Positions 59,101-64,000 of a stretch of 64,000 bases of DNA are shown piece by piece (position 1 is the first letter of the stretch; the number at the start of each line of letters is the position of its first letter). Source of the stretch: Terebella lapidaria (taxonomy: Eukaryota; Annelida; Polychaeta; Terebellida; Terebellidae); the NCBI GenBank assembly GCA_949152475.1, contig OX424570.1, positions 25,168,694-25,232,693 of the forward strand, read 5' to 3'. A program made the position numbers and the translations under genes. The notes under the pieces were generated by a model that ran no database searches, was not told the origin of the DNA, and saw only the letters and a list, made by a program, of their open reading frames with translations.

Positions 59101-61421
59101 TGTAAATTAATTTCTTACCTTCAGCTATCATTTATTGTGCATATGTTCATCAGTTATCAAGTTATATATAATATTGGCGTGATCATAATCATAGTCATAG
59201 GGTTTTCACTTAAGTTATGCAAATTCAGCGAAACAGTGTGGACATGGTGAAAAAAGAACTTATCATATGTGCCAGTGTAGGACCTACCAACAAAGTTCAA
59301 TATCACAATTAATATTGATATTAAATTTCTTGCTTCAATGCAAAATAAATATTGAAAATAAAAGTTTCATGAGAAAAACAATTAAACGAGTTTTGCAAGG
59401 AGATTGTCATGTGTTATGAGAGTATGGCGAGACACCGTGTCGGGGTGAGGGGGCTGACAGGTTGTGTACAAAAAATGAACCTTTGAATTGACAAATCCAT
59501 CAATGTCCTATCTTGATATCATCCAAGCACTGAATATACCTTGGTTACACTCAAGGTAAATTTCAAGTGACTGAATACTGGATGAAACGGAATTTCCAGG
59601 GTGGTCTTAAATTTGTGGCCATGACTGTATGTATCTTGATTGCTATCCGAATAAATTTATCGTATCGTATCGTATCGTATTGTATCGTATCATCTCCACG
59701 TCTTCATCAATCGATGTAGTTTTGTATAAGTGGAAATAATTCCAAGTATAAAGTATTCATATAGCGAGTGAGAAATCCAGTGTCGGACAAAATTGGGATA
59801 ATCCATATATGGGCACAACAGGGGTTGAAAAGAGGTGTTTCAAAAGAATGGGCATTTCTTGTCCCACGTGTGGCTCCCGTCATGAATTCACCGCAAACTG
59901 GCATGTTCAAATTTTTTGTTCATTTTTGTAGATTATGCGGGTGTTCTTGATGTGTGTATATTTCACCGAGGGCACCGTAGAGGTATGATATATAGATTCA
60001 TTCTCCCGTCCTCAATGGAATAGAATTGACACCAGCAAAGCAACCTGCATCGGATTTGTGTTACTCATACACAACACAGGTATCTTGGTGATATACGAAA
60101 TCCTATTTCCTCATAACACTCGTTGATATTTGAATATTTAATAGTATTTAGTTGTAGTTTCTCTTCTTAATATTAATTCATATATTCATACTGTGCACTA
60201 CTAGGTGTGTTCCCTCAACTTGTTATGTTGATGTACTCTTCAGAAACCACCAGCTGATATAAAATATAGTATTTCATTGTAAACTACGGAATGTCCTTCA
60301 AAGTCGTTTGTTTATGACAAAAGGTGTGTGGAGGAGAGTTCATCGAAATGTTCAATGCACATAAGAATGAATATCTCATGTTTTAGTTGCATTTTATTAG
60401 CTTGTCCCTGCTGTGTCCTGCGAGGTCCGACTGTCAAATGTCACGATGTGCTCACCGTGAGCACGCTTGTAGGATGCAGAATCGGCCCACTCCCCTCGAG
60501 GAGTTATTACTGCAAAAAAGAATAGAAAGTCTCCTTCTGCCTCAGTTACAGTCAGAGCATTCCATATTCTGACACCCTTGATACACCATAGGTAGTAAGT
60601 GGGCATTTGGCTTTGTGTTTAAAAAAGCAACTGACTGACTGGGGGATGAATGTAGTACATATTAAAAGAATGTTTTCGTGAGTTTTGATATTCAATATAT
60701 TTGTGGGGAAATAAGCACTGTTTCCAACAATGTAATGTCGAGAAAAGACCTCACTGAACGCAGATGCGAACCAATGAATCCAATTCACACAGCCTGAACA
60801 AGAACTATGTGAAGATATTCGTTTAGCTCATAAAGCCATCAATCAGACAGGCACACTCGATGTCTAGACCATCCCATTTCGGACGTCCTTGAATCTTCCA
60901 GGCATCCAATGGACGGGTCAAAGTTCCTAGCGCTATGATGATCTGTTTTTCATCTACTATTGATTAATATATGAGCAATAGATCCATACATCAACTTGTT
61001 CGATACATCACTTATATTGTGATTGAGTCGGTGGATTTGTTTCTTTTCTATATTCGGTATTGTTATTCATGCATGTATTAGGGATTTAATCAGAGCATTT
61101 TTAAATAGGACATACAGTACGTCCAAGCGTACCTCTACCTTCAATAGCCAAAATATTTTCAAAATGATAACACCTCGACGGTGGTGTGTGTTGATGCAAA
61201 GAAGTTTGGGTTTTTTTTTTAAAAAATGTTTGTATATCAGCCATGCTCACATAAGTCGTCTATAGATTAAATCACAGCTTAACACAAGCGTGACGAGATA
61301 AAAGTAAAAAAGTAAGTTTTTCTGTCTCTATATCAATTTTGCGAGTACGTCATATGCGAGAATAAAGAGATACTCAAGAGATGATATACTAGAGTTTGTA
61401 TGCGTTAAAATCTTTAAATTG
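56111..61421. other. Mostly unassigned DNA with a few small relics
   Basis: The minus-strand frame 57535-57792 has a pyrimidine-rich acceptor (CTATTTCTGTTTCCAG) before IAIQILNATFDPDLMSHRF and ends at a stop. It could be a terminal exon of an unrecognised gene. At 59838-59892 the words GGGCATTTCTTGTCCCAC and TGGCTCCCGTCATGAATTC form a small minus-strand relic of the reverse-transcriptase element. At about 59663-59693 a TCGTA pentamer repeats after CCGAATAAATTTA, like the 3' end of a LINE or SINE. The minus-strand frame 60397-60606 (GVRIWNALTVTEAEGDF..) looks protein-like but is unrecognised. Confidence 0.35.
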
Positions 61422-62833
61422 ATGAAAGATATGATCACCTTGGGATTTGTGCTGCTGCAGATATGTGCTTACGGTGAGTACTAGGCTAGGTACGGGAACA
61501 TTGATGATATGTCAGAATATATATTTAGCAGAAAAGTTAATCTTGAAAGAGGAAATCGTATTCAAGATCGAACAAATGTGTCTCATGTTATATATACATT
61601 CATACACAACTGTGTAATACACGAGTCCCAGGCAGAATAACTTACATCCTATGTTCAGAAGAACACTCAACTTTCAGTTTCTTTTCTTCGTAGGCAACTC
61701 AACACTGGATTATTAGTTCATTTCTCATGACGCATTTATTCAGACATCGCCTATATGTTCATGACACTAATACATGCAGCTTTCATTTGAGTATCAATAT
61801 ACCACTTTTACAGAAAACAACATTATTCACCTCATTTCATTTCAATTCAGCGCGACTTTAAAACTTCCGTGCAAACTCGGCTGGGCGTAATCCGAGGCTC
61901 CATCTGTTCTCTTCCAGTGGTCGAATTTTGATAGTACACCCGCTGACTAGTGCCTCACCATACGAGATTCACAGAGAAACCACGCCAAACGGTTTGTGTC
62001 TTGTGCCATACAATACGACTGAAGGCTCGACTTGGGAAGATAGAAGATCTTCATGTATAGAGGAAAGATATGCGTTGCCATCCATACCCGTGGAAAAAAA
62101 GCAATAAACCGGACTGGACATATATCAATGGACACAAGATAGAGGGTATGTTTTATTACATTTACGTTTGTGACCCTGTTGTGTTAATTAGACTGTCCTG
62201 CACATCGTGGCTACCATGAACAATGAAGAATTACTCGCCATGCTCACAGCTCGTATCACTATTTGGGGGGACGGATCCTGGTGATTACTGCGTGCGCATG
62301 CTTCGTGTCGATGATTCTTACGGGTTTCATCAGGACAATTGTGATCAGGAGAATGCAAACGTATACCCATTTTATCAGTTCGTCCCTCAAACACAATGTA
62401 TATGAGTTCATCCCATATATATTATATGTCTACCACGCATAATAGTTTTCAATTCGTCGAACAACCCTGTTTAAGAAGCAAATTTCCAGATGTATTAGGA
62501 GTACACAACATCGCAAATACAAAATCTACAATTATGGTGGACTTGACAGAATGCTGATTTTTCTTCGTGTAAATATATTGATCTAACATCTTGATGCAGG
62601 TGAAATCTGCACAATGCGGATGTTTCAGGGATTTTCATATTCCAATATATGTTACTACCTCCATGATACAATGCCTGGTAGAGGTGGCTGGTATGATGCC
62701 CAAACCTTTTGCTCAACCGAGCTAGGTGAAGATCTAGTGTATTCGCGTATAACTAATACTTCCTTACTGGGTGAAGCTGGGAGGCAGGTCTGGATTGGCA
62801 TCAGTAAATACCATTGGTATTCATTTTGGTGGT
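61422..62833 (+). pseudogene. C-type lectin-like gene, four exon candidates, probably damaged
   Basis: Exon 1 (61422-61473) encodes a leader, MKDMITLGFVLLQICAY, and ends in phase 1 at a GTGAGT donor. Exon 2 (61918-62145) contains NGLCLVPYNTTEGSTWEDRR and SSCIEERYALPSIP, the first half of a C-type lectin-like domain. Exon 3 (62192 to about 62403) holds the second half (DPGDYCVRML..DNCDQEN). Exon 4 (from 62600) starts a second domain: EICTMRMFQGF, NICYYLHDT, GGWYDAQTFC, QVWIGIS, FWW, with a donor near 62833. I see no EPN/QPD sugar-binding triplet. Exon 2 does not accept the phase of exon 1, runs into a stop after an A-run near 62095 and changes frame there. Exon 3 begins DCPAHRGYHEQ in one frame and continues in another. 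These breaks suggest a pseudogene, although assembly indels in homopolymers could mimic this. Such genes are often expanded immune-type lectins in molluscs. Confidence 0.6.
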
Positions 62834-63480
62834 AGGTAAGTTGCGTAAATGTCTTTTCAAGATCGAGTTTACTGATCCTAGAAATTCAGGATGAGGTAAC
62901 AGAATGTCTAATTTGCATTTTGGCGTAATGTGAGGTCCTAATATCATATGTATTAGAAATATGGAACCAGCATATCATGAAAACCAAAATGAATCCACAT
63001 ATTCAACAACATTCTATTGTGAATAGTGCGTGAACTGAATATTAGGTAGATCCTGAACTGATCCTGTTGTAAGATTGGTATGTTAGAATCACACAGTCAT
63101 TTTGTCATTGATGGTATGCACCCGAGTATTCCACTCTTGGGGATACTGGCCTAGATCACACAGAAAACGGAGACGAAGTTCCAGAGACAGGCTTTCCATA
63201 CAGATATAGGCTTTCCATACAACATGACCTGACAGATATAGGCTTTCCATACAACATGACCTGACATCGTTTGCTTTGACTGATCGACAAATGAAGTATA
63301 AGTATGGTTTTTGTGCTATTATGATATTGCCAACTACGTATAAAGAACTTCAGTCTTCAACTGTTTATGATATCACAGGTTTGTGGCCAACCCTATGTGA
63401 ACTTGCCCCTTATTGGAACTATAAGTTTACTCGTGGGCGATAATCAATGATCCTCTGACCCAGCATAACAAACTGCACGC
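62834..63480. repeat. Spacer with a small 32-bp direct repeat
   Basis: GATATAGGCTTTCCATACAA, continuing CATGACCTGACA, occurs twice in a row at about 63203-63266, with a partial copy before it. Otherwise no feature is seen. A further lectin exon could follow near 63380 (acceptor GATATCACAG), but its frame is short. Confidence 0.4.
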
Positions 63481-64000
63481 ATGAGTGATTCTACTTTGGC
63501 TTCTGCAGAAGCATTCATTGATTCATTGTATACAAGTGTTATGGAAGCCCACTCGGGTCACAGTCAGCCCGGCGTTGAAGTCTCCAGTGATCAAGCTGTG
63601 GCAGCAGTAACAACACAGCCCGGGGTCTATCAAATGCAGAGCACACCGATGATCGATCTTGATATGTCTAAAAAACGAAAGGCTTCCACCTCCCCATTAA
63701 CTCTATTCGAGAGCTTTGAGTCATTCTTGAGTGGTGACATGCCGGGTATGAAAGACAGTCTTAGTAAAAAGATGGACACTCTATCCGACAAATTGATCAG
63801 TGTTCTGGATGAGGTAAACGAGACAAAGACTGACATCTTGTCCAGATTTGACAGCCTGCATACCTCACTCAATACTATGCAGAATGACATCACCTCAAAC
63901 CATGACGCAATCAAAGTACTCAAACAGGAGAACCGAGAGTTGCAAACGAAAAATCAAACGTTGGAAGGCCGGCTAACACGTGCAGAAAAACAAATAAATG
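63481..64000 (+). CDS. LINE ORF1 protein, 5' part, continuing beyond the window
   Basis: An ATG at 63481 opens 173 codons that are still open at the window end. The first roughly 60 residues are low-complexity and Ser/Gln-rich. A basic patch (KKRKA) follows. From about residue 100 a long heptad-rich helix appears (KKMDTLSDKLISVLDEVNE, ..LNTMQNDI..NHDAIKVLKQ). A coiled coil after a disordered N-terminus is typical of ORF1 proteins of L1- and CR1-type LINEs, which bind element RNA as trimers. The missing part should include an RNA-binding domain and then an endonuclease/reverse-transcriptase ORF2. The lack of breaks suggests a young copy. A host coiled-coil protein is the alternative. Confidence 0.65.
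   Translation, partial: MSDSTLASAEAFIDSLYTSVMEAHSGHSQPGVEVSSDQAVAAVTTQPGVYQMQSTPMIDLDMSKKRKASTSPLTLFESFESFLSGDMPGMKDSLSKKMDTLSDKLISVLDEVNETKTDILSRFDSLHTSLNTMQNDITSNHDAIKVLKQENRELQTKNQTLEGRLTRAEKQIN

Overview
The window is animal nuclear DNA, AT-rich and intron-bearing. It carries a few small secreted-protein genes set in a dense field of transposable elements. A mollusc or other lophotrochozoan is my best guess (inference). The support is a reverse-transcriptase element whose protein and tail resemble families I know to be abundant in bivalves and other molluscs, plus LDLa, trefoil and C-type lectin-like exons and Tc1, PIF/Harbinger, hAT-like, piggyBac-like and possibly Transib-like elements. 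I recognise no rRNA, tRNA or CRISPR.

Region by region. 1-3.66 kb: no confident gene. 3.66-14.6 kb: a plus-strand gene for a small secreted protein (leader, LDLa, two trefoil domains). Its exon block and 3' flank are duplicated in tandem as about 5-kb units. The second block has no leader exons of its own. Each unit also holds a conserved 105-codon minus-strand frame. 15.1-16.5 kb: a damaged Tc1 transposon carrying the 3' tail of another retroelement. 16.5-22 kb: diverged local duplications. 24.9-33.9 kb: three diverged copies of an unrecognised small Cys-rich gene family; one is split by a 3-kb inverted-repeat element.

36.6-41.9 kb: a 5.3-kb inverted-repeat element with 4-bp target duplications. 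It holds a LINE fragment, a Harbinger-like element (itself carrying a solo LTR), a hAT-like element built of short palindromes and a piggyBac-like MITE. 44.4-56.1 kb: a tandem repeat of about 335 bp interrupted by a 10-kb nest. The outermost element has ends CACAGTG...CACTGTG and a 5-bp duplication AGAAC. Inside lies a PIF/Harbinger element with TAA duplications, then a reverse-transcriptase element, then a 5.04-kb element with roughly 430-bp inverted repeats and a 6-bp duplication GTTGAT, and finally a 1.28-kb element with CACGGTG ends. 56-61.4 kb: mostly unassigned. 61.4-62.8 kb: C-type lectin-like exons that look damaged. 63.48 kb to the window end: the 5' end of a LINE ORF1 that runs off the window.

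The genes do not form a pathway. The common theme is small secreted Cys-rich proteins multiplied by local duplication, with mobile elements inserting between and into the copies. The observations most worth following are the two elements with RSS-like heptamer ends and 5-bp target duplications, the readable order of insertions in the nest, and the concentration of replacement changes in one trefoil exon of an otherwise identical duplicate.
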